A stretch of 64,000 nt of DNA, taken from Narthecium ossifragum (taxonomy: Eukaryota; Streptophyta; Magnoliopsida; Dioscoreales; Nartheciaceae). The translations under genes and the position numbers were made by a program. Numbering within the stretch: the first letter of the stretch is position 1; every line of letters begins with the position of its first letter. Below are positions 12,500-25,600 of the stretch, in pieces. The notes beneath the pieces were generated by a model that searched no databases, was not told where the DNA came from, and saw only the letters and a list, made by a program, of their open reading frames with translations. The stretch is from NCBI GenBank assembly GCA_963920575.1, contig OY986969.1:1994001-2058000 (forward strand), given 5' to 3'.

Positions 12500-12720
12500 G
12501 GTACTGACTGATAATTCTAGTCCATCAGTACCTCACGACTGATGGAATAGATCAATCAGTCCGTACCTCATTACTGATTGAATATACTAATGATCGGATC
12601 GGTAGTGATGTATCGATTGATTGATCTAATCTATCGGTACTTCAGTACTTCACTACCGATGAAATAAATCAATTAGTCGATATCTTAGTATCGATCACGT
12701 GGCATGCGCATTACATATGC
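12500..12720. repeat. cluster of short ACTGATNGA-type inverted and direct repeats
   Basis: About 220 bp made mostly of variants of ACTGATGGA / TCCATCAGT / ATCGGTA and their complements (for example near 12504, 12533, 12577, 12600, 12650). Such dense short repeats in both orientations resemble subterminal regions of CACTA elements or a small fold-back element. No coding sequence or clear ends were seen, so the class is unknown. Confidence 0.4.
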
Positions 12721-13300
12721 CATGTGATCATGTATACAAAACTTTGTTCTTTTTACCATGCCGAGGTCCAAATCTAATATAATTTACCAAAATAGTACAT
12801 AAACATATATCTTACGGCTCATTGTCAGACCAACAATTAAACAGATGAGTGCAAGATCACAGGTGTAGTCAACTGAAATTATTTTCATTTTTGTTTTGGC
12901 CCAATTAAACAAAAACATGAATCTCACAACATATACCTGATTGTGGTCGTCTAATACGTGAGGATGAGCTGTCCATTTCATGATCATTATATAACAGGAT
13001 GGTTATAAATTAATCATCTTGTTATCTTATGTGATAGGAAAATATTCTGAACGGAGCCTAACTGAGGTGAGATCGGTGATTACCATGTCAGCTGACTGAG
13101 GTCACCACTAATCCTATATATTCTGCTTTAAAGTGGTTCAATGTTTCTATCTCGCAAACTTCCTCTCAAGTCATCACGGTGCTCCCAAATATTAATCATT
13201 CTTCCGGGGTCCATCCTGCAAGAAGCCAAGAACCCATCAAGAACTCTCAAATCAAGATGATCCTGATGGTAAAAAAAAATATTTTCCGGTAATTAGTTAG

Positions 13301-13530
13301 ACCTGGTTCGGCATACTATTTATCGACTATTTTTAAGAGAATTTTCGAAAACCCAAAACCACCTTTTTTTTTTTTTTTTTTTTTTTTTTTGTAAATGACT
13401 GACAGTTAACCAGGTTCTCCACATGGATAAAACATATTTATGAGAATTACTTAAACCTTGAATCTAGATCGGAATACTATTTAAGAACTATTTTAAGAGA
13501 ACTTTCGAAAACCCAAAACCAGCTTCAGAA
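13301..13530 (+). repeat. two direct copies of a ~65-bp sequence around a poly-T tract
   Basis: Copy 1 (about 13301-13368) and copy 2 (about 13466-13530) share ATACTATTTA, GAGAA(T/C)TTTCGAAAACCCA and AAAACCA. Copy 1 runs into a T tract of about 27 bases (13364-13390). The arrangement may be an internal duplication or two insertions of one small repeat. Confidence 0.6.
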
Positions 13531-13746
13531 TTTTTTTTTAAAATGACTATTTTTATTAATGAAAAATAATTTTTACCCAACTCCTCGTGTGGTCCTTTTT
13601 AGTTTTTACAAAGGAATCTTCCACACAACACAAGTGTCTAAGGGCATCTCTCAAATGCCCCATTCGCCTTACTTCCCTATTATATGGAACAAAAAATAGA
13701 GAAATGCTCATTTTGATTCTACGTTAGATGACATAACAATGCTCCC

Positions 13747-13940
13747 GGAGGGTGTTTGTTAATGTTTCGTGGTCTAGTAATCGAAAAGCAGACATGGTTG
13801 CCCGTTGGTTCAAGGAGCCTTGTTCTCATTTTGTATGGTCCCTGGAGGGTGCTCATGACCCTCCTTTATGGGACTAATGTAAGTGGAGTTTTTCCCTTAA
13901 TCTAACCTAACGGCTCAATTCATCAAAAAACAAAAAACAA
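13747..13940 (+). mobile_element. 5'-truncated LINE tail with target duplication
   Basis: A 194-bp LINE 3' end. The frame 13753-13878 reads SSNRKADMVARW, the last block of the LINE RNase H domain, and stops with TAA. A short 3' UTR follows, with GGCTCAATT and ATCAAAAAAC, like the 3' end of the full LINE at 45715-45748. It is flanked by a perfect 12-bp duplication AACAATGCTCCC (13735-13746 and 13941-13952), which proves insertion by target-primed reverse transcription with 5' truncation. Confidence 0.85.
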
Positions 13941-14063
13941 AACAATGCTCCCTCGTGTAAGGCGTAACTCTCCATATCTTTTATTTTATGTTAAAAATAG
14001 TTGGTAGGGGTCTTTTCAAAAGAGGAAAAATATTAAACATCTCTCTTTTAGCCATTATAAACA

Positions 14064-14820
14064 ACTAGTATTCACATGTGCTTCTGGCACAGTTTTTAGT
14101 TATTATTAATATAAAATTTTAACAAACTCCTTGTAGTTTGTCTGGTTAGACGGCTGTGTTGACCCGTATGTGGTCTAGGGTTCGAAGGTTGGTCATAGCT
14201 TTTTGTTCACTGCCACCATAAAACATAGCCAATAAAATATAAAATAAAATATTATAAGTATAACTTAGGGTATATAAAATACATATAAGCCTTTGTATAT
14301 TGCATATAAGATAATATTAATAGAACTTAAGTTGATATGAATTAATGCAGGTTTATATAAAAGCAAACTTAGAGAATATATATAAAGAAACTTAGGGGAT
14401 ATGAATTAATATAGGTTAACCGTTATTGCTCCTTATAAGGTTGACTAGTACTCACCTGTGCCCCTGGCACAGTTTTTAGTTATTGTTAATATAAAATTTT
14501 AACAAACTCCCTGTAGTTTGTTTGGTTAGACGGTTGTGTTGACCCGTGGGTGGTCCAGGGTTCGAAGGTTGGTCAATACTTTTTGTTCACTGCCACTATA
14601 AAACATAGCCTATAAAATAAAATATTATAAGTCTAACTTAGGGTATATAAAATAAATATAAGTCTTTGCATTTGCATATTGCATAAGATAATATTAATAG
14701 AACTTAGGTTGATATGAATTAATGCAGGTTTATATAAAGCTTAACTTAGAGAATATATATAAAGAAACTTAGGGGGTATGAATTAATGCAGGTTAACCGT
14801 TATTGCTCCTTATAAGATTG
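14064..14820 (+). repeat. 380-bp tandem duplication with SINE-like pol III boxes
   Basis: Unit 1 (14064-14443) and unit 2 (14444-14820) match over their whole length with scattered substitutions, at a period of 380 bp. Each has TGGTTAGACGG followed about 35 bp later by GGGTTCGAAGG. These resemble the A and B boxes of a tRNA-derived SINE promoter, although the last two B-box bases differ from consensus. The rest of each unit is AT-rich (AACTTAGGGTATATAAAA). No coding sequence is seen. Confidence 0.7.
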
Positions 14821-15552
14821 ATATAAATATTATAATATTAAAACAAAAACATTATGAACATGATAAAATATTATCCCATGTTTTGTTTTATTTGAAAGAC
14901 AAAAAGTTAAAACGTTATATTTTGATGGATGGATTTCAATATTTAATCAATAAATTTATTGAGATAAAGAATATATTATTTTTTATAATATAATTTAATA
15001 TAAAAATATCTTAAAGATTAATTTTCTAATAAAATATTATTTTTTATAATAATATGACTATTAAATAATAAATTTAGAGTAAAATAAGAAGGAAAAAAAA
15101 TGAGGAGTGGATATTTTAATCTTATAGGCTGGGAATAAATTTAAGAAATAACTATTAATCCGGATTAAGCGGGGGAATATCCCGAATCCACTACTTACCT
15201 CCAAATGTCATTTTTCTTATTTCAAGTAATTATTATAAAGTTATTTCTATTCTTTATTTTATTTTTTCCTTATTCTAATAAATTATTATAAAATATTCCT
15301 AAAACATGAAATAAAGTCTTTTTAGTCAGGAATAAAGTTAACCCGTTACTGTAGAAAATGATCGAGGTAGCTGATCGTTGGAAATAGAGAATAATATATA
15401 TTAGAATATTCGGGGGACGATGGATAGAAAAGCTGACGGGATGCCTTGATAACCAACTCAGTAGGTCAGTAGCGTCCTTTTCTGCAGACGAAAGCCAAAC
15501 GTCGGAATAAATCCGATCACCGCTACTAGGAAAGTGTGACTGAGCGAGCGAC
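14821..15552. other. AT-rich intergenic DNA and DEP1 promoter region
   Basis: Very AT-rich from 14821 to about 15120, with no gene. The region from about 15350 to 15552 becomes GC-richer and runs into the DEP1 start codon, so the promoter and 5' UTR lie here. No specific element could be assigned. Confidence 0.45.
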
Positions 15553-18500
15553 ATGTCGACGGCGGCGTGCGGCGCTCCGGCGGTTGTGAAGTCGCAGGCA
15601 TATCTGGAGGGTCGGGCGGTGAGGGATGCGAGGTCGCTTCTGGCGGAGCTTTGCCGGCACTTCTACACCCTCGGGTGGGTCTCCGGCACCGGCGGCAGCA
15701 TCACCCTTAAGGTCCACGACGACGCCGTCCCAAAAGCCCATCAGATCATTGTCATGTCCCCCTCCGGTACCGGACGATCTCCGTTCTCGGTTTCTTTCGA
15801 TTTCCAGAATGGGTTCGATTCTTTCCATGATGAAGATGATCTTGATCAGGGGTTTTGATTTATTCTATAGGTGTGCAAAAGGAGAGGATGGCGCCGGAGG
15901 ACATGTATGTGCTTACGGGGAGTGGCGTGGTGCTCTCCATGCCGTCCCCCAAGCCTTATCCGAACAAGCCGCCTAAGTGCACGGATTGCGCCCCCTTGTT
16001 CATGAAGGTATAAAGAACCTTTCCTCTGGGTTATTTTCCTTCTCCTTCAAGAATTTTGTTCGAATTTTTTGCTTTATTTTCCTATGTTTTCAGTTGCTTT
16101 GAAGGACATATGCTTATCAGTTACCAGTATCCGAGAAATTAAAACAACTCCGAGATTTCTTGCATATTAACTACTCCAATACAAAGAATTTTGGTGGTTC
16201 TTTATTGCATTCTCTCAGGTTCAATTATTCACTTGACTCATATTTGTAATTGAAGGCTATGAATTGCAGCGGTGGTTTTGGTCCCGATGGCTTTCTGGAT
16301 CCAAAATGTGTTTTGCATGCTAATTTCAGGGTTATCTGATAAGTGGCCACTATGGTTGTGTTTTCTTATGTTGAGCGTGGCATTTTCATTGTTAGATATT
16401 CTGACATGTGCTCTCTTTCTTTCATTTGTACATAAGATCCTGTCTATATTATGCGTAATGGAACAATAACACCTGCATTAAATGCATAATCAGATGGGTT
16501 TTAAGGCAACATCTGGATGCTTTTGTGTGCTGCTTGTTTATATATCTGTTGCTAGGCCTAAAATAAATGGTCATCTTTCATAGGCTTATCAGATGCGGAA
16601 TGCTGGGGCTGTTATTCATAGCCATGGAATGGAGTCTTGTCTTATTACCATGGTTCATCCCTTCTCAAAGGAGTTTCGGGTAAAGCTTTACTTTTTCTAT
16701 TTGTGAAGTGGTTTTAAATTTATTTTGTTTCTTATGAAAATGAAAGAGAGGGAATCTTAGTTTTCTTTATACCTAATAGATTTTGTTCATTTTTTGAGGA
16801 AATTATTATTGATAAGAACGCTGAACGGTAATCTCTTAATGACTTCCTATGTGAGGTACTGGGTGGCTAGAGTATGTTAGGTTACGTACTTCCTGTGTGA
16901 GTTCCGTCGTGTTCGAGTCCTATTGCAAACATTGTGATTGTAAGGTATTTACCCACTTTGAGCGAGGCTCAACCCCATTTTTTTTTGAGAAAAGGTAATC
17001 TGTTAATGAAGTCATGAGCTTACTTTTCGTTATTTCCTTCTTGACCTATTTTTGCTTTAGATTCTGATTGATTTAGATGGAACTGTTGTATTGATATATT
17101 AACCTTCACTCTGTACTTTTTCCTAGCTGATCTTTCACATATTTGATTTTTTAAGCCCTTCAATCTCATTAACGCAGATAACTCATATGGAGATGATAAA
17201 AGGAATTCAAGGGCATGGCTACTATGATGAGCTTGTTGTTCCAATAATTGAGAACACTGCTCACGAGGGCGAGCTCACAGAATCTCTTTCTGAAGCGGTA
17301 ATATTTCATGCTTTCATGCCTGTATAGAGACAATGAGCTAATATAGATTCAAGAACAAATGAGAAAATTGGATATTGAGAAGAGGCATGTGTAAAAGCTT
17401 TACATGATGGTTGCTCAGAAGCCTATGGATGGGGAGGAGGATGGGTGGATGGTGCAGTTATTTTATTAGATTCTAGCAGTGAAACTCTTAAACTTCCATA
17501 TCTGAAATGTCAAAGATGTTGGATCTTAGGTCTGGAAATGAGCTCCTTGCCTTAGTTTGCAAACCTCTCTTGTGGCAATTGAATTACTTAATAGAAAATG
17601 TAGGTCCTCGTGAAGCAACCATTAAACACTATTATGACTAAAGTTAGACTTGGTAAAGGCTTTTTTGTTGCCCACCACCACTAAGGATGTTTTGACACAG
17701 TGGATGCTTGTATATAGTTTGTTTCACCTAATGGCAACCTTAAGACCATCACTTGTACACTTTGCAGATGGCTGCATATCCAAAAGCAACAGCTGTGCTT
17801 GTACGAAACCATGGTATATACATATGGGGAGACTCCTGGATCAGTGCCAAAACACAGGTTCATTCTCTTTTCTGGGTGACATTTATATAATTTGTCACTT
17901 TCCACGTTGGAATATTTTTATCCCTACTCCAATGCAAGGTGCACATGTCCCTAAATATGTGCGTCAACCTTGAAGCATTGGGCAGAAATGTATAGCAAAA
18001 ATTCCAACCGCCTTAATGTGCCTATTCCGTGGTCTTAACGTTATGGTATTAGTCAGCTTTTCTCATTCTCCATCTGTTCATGGGAAGCTCCTGAAAGGGG
18101 ATACTTGCTGTTCATTGGAGCTGATAGTTTTTGTGTTGTGTTTGTTTGTATGTATTCTGTGTCTTAGTTGCCTTTCTTTTTACCGCAGGCTGAGTGCTAT
18201 CATTATCTATTCGATGCTGCCCTCAAGCTCCATCAGTTAGGTATTGACTGGACCAGTCCAAGTCATGGCCCAAGCAGTGCCAAGGCACTTCAAAGTAGAG
18301 ATGTCACTGAGCCTTCTAGAGTACGTTACTGTACAGGGGCTTAGATATTCTATTTCATTAATACTAAAGTTGATTTAAAAAGACTAAATCTGCCTTCAAG
18401 TAAATGCTTGAAATGCTTTTGCAGCAATGCATTGTTCTGGACATTGAAGGAACGACTACCCCAATATCGTTTGTCATGGATGTTCTTTTTCCTTATGCTC

Positions 18501-21308
18501 GAAACAATGTTCGGAAACATTTGACATCCATGTATGACAGTGAGGAAACTAAAGAAGATATTAAGCTACTGCGTATCCAAGTAAGATATTTTGCTTCGTC
18601 CCGTTTACATTGTATTGATCACTCAATGAAGTTAAAATTCCAACTTGTATGGTTCAGTAGTTACTTATTATTTTTTTGAGTAGCTTATAGCAAATGAAAT
18701 TTATGAGAAACTCCTGTAGGTTCAAGATGACTTTGAGCAAGGAATTTTGGGTGCTGTGCCTATTCCATCAGATGATGCAGGTAAAGAGGCAGTAATTGAT
18801 GCGCTAGTAACTAATGTGGAGGCAATGATAAAAGCTGATAGGAAAGTAACTGCTCTTAAACAGTTGCAGGTAATTTTATTGCGTGTCCTGCACCAAACCT
18901 TTGTTGTGTCATGTCATTGACATCCAGGTACCTTTGTTCATTTTACTTTATTTTTGTGTGCAGGGTCGTATCTGGAGAACTGGATATGAAAACATGGAGT
19001 TGCAGGGAGTAGTTTATGAGGATGTTCCCGAAGCCCTCGAGAAATGGAATGCCAATGGCATCAAGGTAATATGTTTTTGCTGCTTGTTTTGTTGCTTGTT
19101 ATCATGTGATGTGATTGCAATTTTGTGAAGATGGTACTAGTCAATGGCACCAGCATGTGAATGTAGCGAGTTTTAGCTTCTCAGGTGTGAGCCTGCTTCA
19201 GAATAGCAGTGATATTATCTAGCAAAGAGAACTGTTTCCAGCATATCGTTTATTTTTGGCAACTTATGACATTATTAAGAGGAATATTTTCTTGTGGACC
19301 AACTATGTTATGGGTATGATTTAGCTGAAGCATTTATCACTTGGATATTCTTGTATTATTGAAAGTAATTTGAAACCTTTCGAGATGCTTTTTGATGTCT
19401 AGAAAGTAAGATGATATGATATCCTGCACGTGGAATTCGAAAAGGAAATAATCTTAAAGAAGAGAGGCTAGGTTGTGATATGCCATTAATATGATAATCC
19501 ACTGTCTATTAGGCATCAACATACAGTTAAGCTGAAATGAAGGATCTTGCAAGTACAGTGGTTGGTTATGGGTGTCTCAACTTAGAACCCTATCAGAAGC
19601 TATTGCAGTTCCAACTTCCAAGTATTGAATTATGTATGTGCTACAAACCACCAGCTGATTGAATTATTTGACAATGGAGATGTGTTGGTGATGAGTATAA
19701 ATGGTTATGAATTATGGAATCTTGTGACAAGACTGTTGGTGCAAGAGTAAGAATATTTGTTGTTTGACAACGTCTGCAACTTGATTGGCTTCACGACTAT
19801 TTCATACTATATATCCTTTGGAGTGAGTGTTGATGGATCTATGAATTGGCTTGATACTCAATTCAATCATACATCCCAAAGTTTATCTATATGGCAGTAA
19901 GGGGAAAATGAACATAGTTAACTTGGCAGAACAAGGTTTTGCCTTTCATTCTTATATCCACCCCTTCACTGCAGTTTCTGTTTTGGCTAAAGAATTAAAA
20001 AACTTGTCATATTGCAACTTTATCCCATTGAGGTTTAGTGCCATACAGCTATGACCTGAGCCATTGTTGACATTATGGTTAAGAATTCTGCAACAGTGAC
20101 CTATTCATTCTTCAATTGAATGATTCCAAGCCATGTTGTGCATACTTTTCTATGGTTGCGGATGTGAATATCGATGACCAATTTAATAATGAATATGGTT
20201 CTGTTTAGTTTAATGAATATTGTAAGCAGATTTATGCAATATTGTTGACAATATACCATCTTCTGAATGGAGCTTTTAAATTTTGGATCTTAAAGCTGGA
20301 AAAGTAAAGGGAAATTTGCAAGTTCTTGTTAGAATATTGACCTCAATTAATTAAGTTTTTAAAGCTTAAATTTGAGCTATTAAATCACCATGATCTATGA
20401 ATTCTGCTGTTTTCTTATTAAAGGTATGATTTTGCTGTTTGTTTGTTTCTTCTTATTACTATAGAAATAGAATTAGTTTAAACTTCACAAATCAGCTTCT
20501 CTTCACTTTCATTTAAAGAGCCAACTTAGTTGCAATTTCCCTGCAGGTCTACATTTACTCTAGTGGCAGTAGGGAAGCTCAAAGGCTTATATTTGGGAAC
20601 ACGGCATATGGGGACTTGAGAAAATACTTGTGTGGATTTTTTGATACTACAGTTGGGTAGGTTCTCTTTTCCTTTTATACAGTTGCCTTCAAAAATCATG
20701 TTAGTTCTCTAGGCAAGTTACTCACAAATGTTTCCTTATGTCTCTTGATAATGTAGCAACAAAAGGGAGGCACGCAGTTACACCGAAATCTCACAATCGG
20801 TGGGAGTAGATAAGCCCTCACAAATATTGTTTGTAACGGATGTCTATGAAGAAGCTGTGGCTGCAAAGGCTGCAGGTAAACTATGTTAGAAGCTTTGTAT
20901 TCACTATTAATTGGGCTGAGTTTTTGATTTCTGTGTTATTTGAGTCTTTCTTGTCAGCTTGGTTCTATAGGATAATATATCTAGGCTCTTACGTAGTTAG
21001 ATGAACTCCATCTGGTTGCCTAGGTTGACTTAATGCTTACCCTTGATGATCTCAAAAAACTTTGGGCCTGAAGAGGAAGAAATTCATGTTCATCTAAGGA
21101 ATTAATAGGAATTACTTCTTGTGTTTGAAATGTTCTTTTGATTTGCAACATTTACTGATTTGTCAGCTCTCATGCTCATGGTCTTATTGTTGCTTACCAG
21201 CAGCTTTTTCTGGTCTTCCAGATTCCAATATTGTTTTTTTTTTAATTCCTTAGTTCGTGATAGTTCGTGATATATATGCTGATCCAGATTCATAAATCAT
21301 GAGCTTTG

Positions 21309-21374
<66 letters not shown>

Positions 21375-21568
21375 CAAAAGGATGAGAAAGGAAGGCCTAA
21401 TTTACAACCTGGATATCTTTAGCTGCAACTTGTTTTCATTTTAACGTCTCTCATATGGGACAATGCGCTTTTTCAGGTCTGGAAGTGGTCATCTCTATTC
21501 GGCCAGGAAATGCTCCCCTGCCAGAAAACCATGGCTTCAAAACAGTCAGCTCCTTTGCAGAAATCTGA
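15553..21568 (+). CDS. DEP1: methylthioribulose-1-P dehydratase / enolase-phosphatase E1 fusion
   Basis: Twelve exons: 15553-15766, 15871-16007, 16584-16679, 17178-17297, 17768-17857, 18189-18320, 18425-18580, 18720-18869, 18964-19065, 20547-20656, 20757-20875, 21477-21568; all introns are GT-AG, 505 aa. Two enzymes of the methionine-salvage (Yang) cycle are fused. The N-terminal half is a class II aldolase-type dehydratase with zinc ligands in VIHSHG (His129, His131) and RNHG (His204). The C-terminal half is a HAD-type enolase-phosphatase with DIEGTT (Asp269), YSSGSREAQ and [16 protein letters not shown]. The length and domain order match plant DEP1, which recycles 5-methylthioribose-1-phosphate from ethylene, polyamine and nicotianamine synthesis; no transit peptide is seen. 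Intron 3 holds a SINE and intron 11 an (AT)n tract. Confidence 0.95.
16843..16993 (+). mobile_element. SINE in DEP1 intron 3
   Basis: About 151 bp flanked by a 16-bp target duplication with one mismatch: GGTAATCTCTTAATGA (16827-16842) and GGTAATCTGTTAATGA (16994-17009). It contains a pol III-like A box (TGGCTAGAGTA) and B box (TGTTCGAGTCC). It ends AACCCCA followed by a T tract, as in Au-type plant SINEs. It sits in the sense orientation between exons 3 and 4. Confidence 0.85.
21314..21373. repeat. (AT)n microsatellite in DEP1 intron 11
   Basis: About 30 uninterrupted TA dinucleotides. It is likely length-polymorphic. Confidence 0.97.
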
Positions 21569-22644
21569 TCTAAGAGCAGCTGAATAATTAGAAAGTTACA
21601 ATACTGAGGATTGCAAATTCCTGATGAAAGACCATGTTGTAGAAGTCCTCGACTCTGCCTCCGTCTTTCCGTTGGTGTAAGATGAAATCCAGTTGTCGAT
21701 GGCATGGTTTACTGCTTGCAATGTCTTATGCTGGAAATAAAAAGCCTAGCAGAAATGAGTGTAACATCATGTTTATTAGTTGTGATGACCATTCCCATGT
21801 ATCATATATTTATCCTTGAAAGGCTGGTGCTCTTGCTTCACTCTGTCAGATCTGAGGTACCAATATGCATCATCTCAAATTACATCATAAAGTGTGCATG
21901 CAATCAGCAAGACAATAGAAGTTTTGAGGGTCTAAATACCTGTTAGAGCTGTTCACTGCAGAGAAGTGAGCATTCTTAATTAAACACATCCATAAAACTC
22001 TTGAATTGCTGCTACCAATTATTTACATTCCAATGAAAACATCAAAAAACACGACTTCAAGAAAAATCCTGTGATAAAACTTGAGGTTCATTAAGCGGTC
22101 TGAGGTTATCAAACAGTTGAGTTGAGCCACGAAAAACTATTCACTTTGGTTACTAATTACAAACATTTATGCTTACCCAAAAAAACAAAATCCCAAGCAG
22201 GTCCTAGATTAGAGGATAAAGTTACATCTGCATCTGTAGATACCATTTCAATTTAAGGTGAATCTCTGCTGTCTGAAAAAAAAACAGAAACAACTCCAAC
22301 AGAAGAGGGAAGAACATCCTAGTTACTTTCCTTTGTGCTAGAGAACCTCCACAAGTGTCTATTCTCCTCCACTTCGAGCTCAGGTGTGAAAAAGCACCAA
22401 AACCTGAACATAAAGAACCTGTCTTTCAATAATCCGCACCAACGTGATTCAACGATGCCACGAAAAACCCAGAAGGCATCGCATCACATACCCATAATTG
22501 CTGACCTCAAATGCAGTTTCCTTATAGAAGCCTTCCATTTCTGCTGTCAGTAACAGGAATCCTCGAGATGGAGTTCAACGAACTTTTGGGAAAGCTTTCA
22601 TGTGCCGCAACCCAATGATAGCAACTGATATCATGTAAATAATG
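21569..22644. other. convergent 3' flanks of DEP1 and snurportin
   Basis: About 1.1 kb between the two stop codons of convergently transcribed genes. It should hold both 3' UTRs. No further gene, repeat or RNA was recognised. Confidence 0.5.
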
Positions 22645-25600
22645 TCAAGCAGCCATTTCGATGTCTGTCATTCTGTTGTCCTCAAGGAGATTTGGCTGCT
22701 GGATGGCTGCAATCAGATCTCCAATTTGTAGAGGAGAGTGTCGAGCAGTATACTGAAACAACACCTGCAACAGGCAAATTCTTTCTAAGAAAAATTTAGA
22801 AAGACCACAGATTCTTCACAAATCCATAAGAATAGCTTTTACAGATGACAAAGGCTGAATCCTTAAAGAGCATGTTTGGAAACATAGTGAGCTCACAATA
22901 AAATTTGTAGTAACCATTGACCCAAAAGCCAGAAAATCCACTTGATGCTGGAGTCATGCTCATCTCCTGGCTTAAACATAACGTCCAAGGTAAGGTAGCC
23001 CAAAATATGATTTTGGACTGCCTTACCTTGGCTTCTTAAACTCTCTAGCATGCAATTTACCTTTATAGACAATTCTTTGTATCTCCGAAAAAAATGGTAT
23101 TATAACATGCCGGATCATAATTTGTAATGGATTTACATGAAGAGATTCTCTAGAAGTGTTCATGTCTGCCTCTGGAGGGGCTACACACTCTGAAGTGGAC
23201 ATACAATATAGGCATGCAGGAATGCAGCTGCAATTAAGCTACATGCTGTTGTACATCTAGCATTCATCTTTCCATGAACTCAGAACACTCTAAAATAGAT
23301 TGTTTTCACAAACATTGTCTTGTTTACTAATTTAGCTCTAACATCTGGAAAATAGCCTTCGTGGTTAATCTACTTCTTTCCTCACTTACCTTACAGTAGC
23401 TATCTGCAAAAGCTCGCGCGCGATTAGTCTTGCCGACATATTGCATGTCATGCAATTCGAGCTTTCCATCTGCAAATCTGATTCCTTCATCTCTGATAGC
23501 AAATCGAAGAAGATTTCCTGACCGCAAATTAAACTGCATAAAAGGACAATTAAGCATTCAAAACTCTGAGAACAATGCAACAAACAGAATTTTGAGAAGG
23601 AGATCAAAAGACAAAGACAAATGTTAAACATAAACAATGAAGGCTTAGTTGGAAACAGCGATGAGATGTTCAAAATTCATCTCAGTGTAACATGAAGCAA
23701 TTATTTTTCAAACATGATCTGAAAAGACGTATCTATTGAGTCAGATCTGTGCAATAACATGTCATCCAGCACCGGCTGGCGACTGCAATAGTGGCATAAG
23801 AAAACAGAAATGTTATTTCAGCGGTGATGGAAATTCTGCTCACATATCCAAGTCAGACGACAAACTTCTAGTGACACTATTTCGCCTAAATACCAAGTTA
23901 TAAACCACTGAAAAAACAAACAGCACCTGCACACTCATGAAGATATTGACCATATTCCATGGTCATGTGCATGAAAAATAGATGTAAAGACACTTGTATG
24001 CAGCTTCTCATGCAAATCTTACCTGTTTAAGAAGCTCTTCAGTCATAGAACCAAATATGACAGGAGGGTCATCAGAGGTAACTAATTTTCCATCAGATTG
24101 CAACTCCAAGACAACCTGCTTAGATTGCAATGAAAAACAACAATGGTGACGTAATTGCTAGAGCATATCTCTCTACACATCACAGAACTTGCATCTCGAG
24201 CCATATTTTATCATAATCATGCTAACCATTACTATTTCTACCACTCTTTTTCATCCCAAACCTTTATGACACTAGTTAGTCATATAGCCTTGAAGCATGC
24301 ATTGTAGAGATTGATTGAAATCCTCTACCAGAATGAGATAAGATACAAAAAACATTTCGAGAGATTAGCTGGACAATGTGGCACTACCTGCTTTCCACGG
24401 TGATTGATCTTGCATTTTTAAAGAGCATGTCCACTACACTTGTGAAGAAAAGATCTCGACAGAACATGGCAGCTTAAAAGAATATATATTTTAAAGGCAG
24501 TAATCATGGCTCGTGTTGTAAGAACCGCACATTCTCACCAGTTAGCCTAGATCAGACTCGAACCAAGAGGTTCGCTGATCAGTTGATACATCGAACTGGC
24601 TAGACCAGCATGAATCAACAACTCAAATGTTTAGACTGCCATAGAAACAACATATGGTACCTGCTGCTGCATTGGAACTTGTCCTTTGCTATCTGTATCA
24701 AGGAGATACTGGCTACAGTTTTGGTCCTTCCACACCAGAGCTAAAGGTGTGATGCCAGGATGATAGTGTGAATGCCTGAGAAAGAAACAAGAGACGACTT
24801 GAAGGAAAAGAAGATGCAAACAATAGTAGCTAACAACCTGAATGAAAACCCAAATAGATGACGCATCCATGATTTTCAAATTTCCAGTTCAAAATACAGT
24901 AATGAGACTACCATACAAACTAACTAGACTTTTGTAAGTATCATCAAGTTTATGGCTAAACACTAAACCCCCTTGATGTCAGGGTCAAACATGAGTTGAG
25001 CACAGCAGCAACATGCTTGCAATATCTCGGCTACTGGCAAAAATTCTAGTGAAGCAATGAAAAAAGGAATATTTAACAGAAAAGGAAACAATTTGAACAG
25101 CAAAGTGCGACAACATGTTTACTCATGATATCAAAAGATTCAGAGCAAGATAGAAGATGAATCTGGAAACTTATACTCAGCATATATGTGAAGATTGAAA
25201 GCATTGCATACACTCTTAATCCTCTGGAGCTAAAAAGCAGCATGAAAGCTAAAAATCAGCCTTTAAGATTCTTAGAGTGACACAATGTCTATCATAAAGT
25301 AGCATGTTTTCTCAAGACTAAATGCTTTATAATTCTCTTTAATGGAAGTGGAATCTTACTTGTTGTAAAACAACAGCCCATCCTTAACATAGGGAACAGC
25401 ACCTGAGTAAGCTGAATTTAAACCCATCTCGTCACAATCATAGACTGGGACAACACTGAATCTGTATCTATGGTATACTGAGGGAGGATTACAAGCTCCA
25501 GATTCTGCAAGCTTGGAATTCAACCAAAAGAATCTGAATTCTGGGGTGCAATCATACAATGAGTAGCCTCGCCAACAAACCATGTCAATAACGTAGTATG

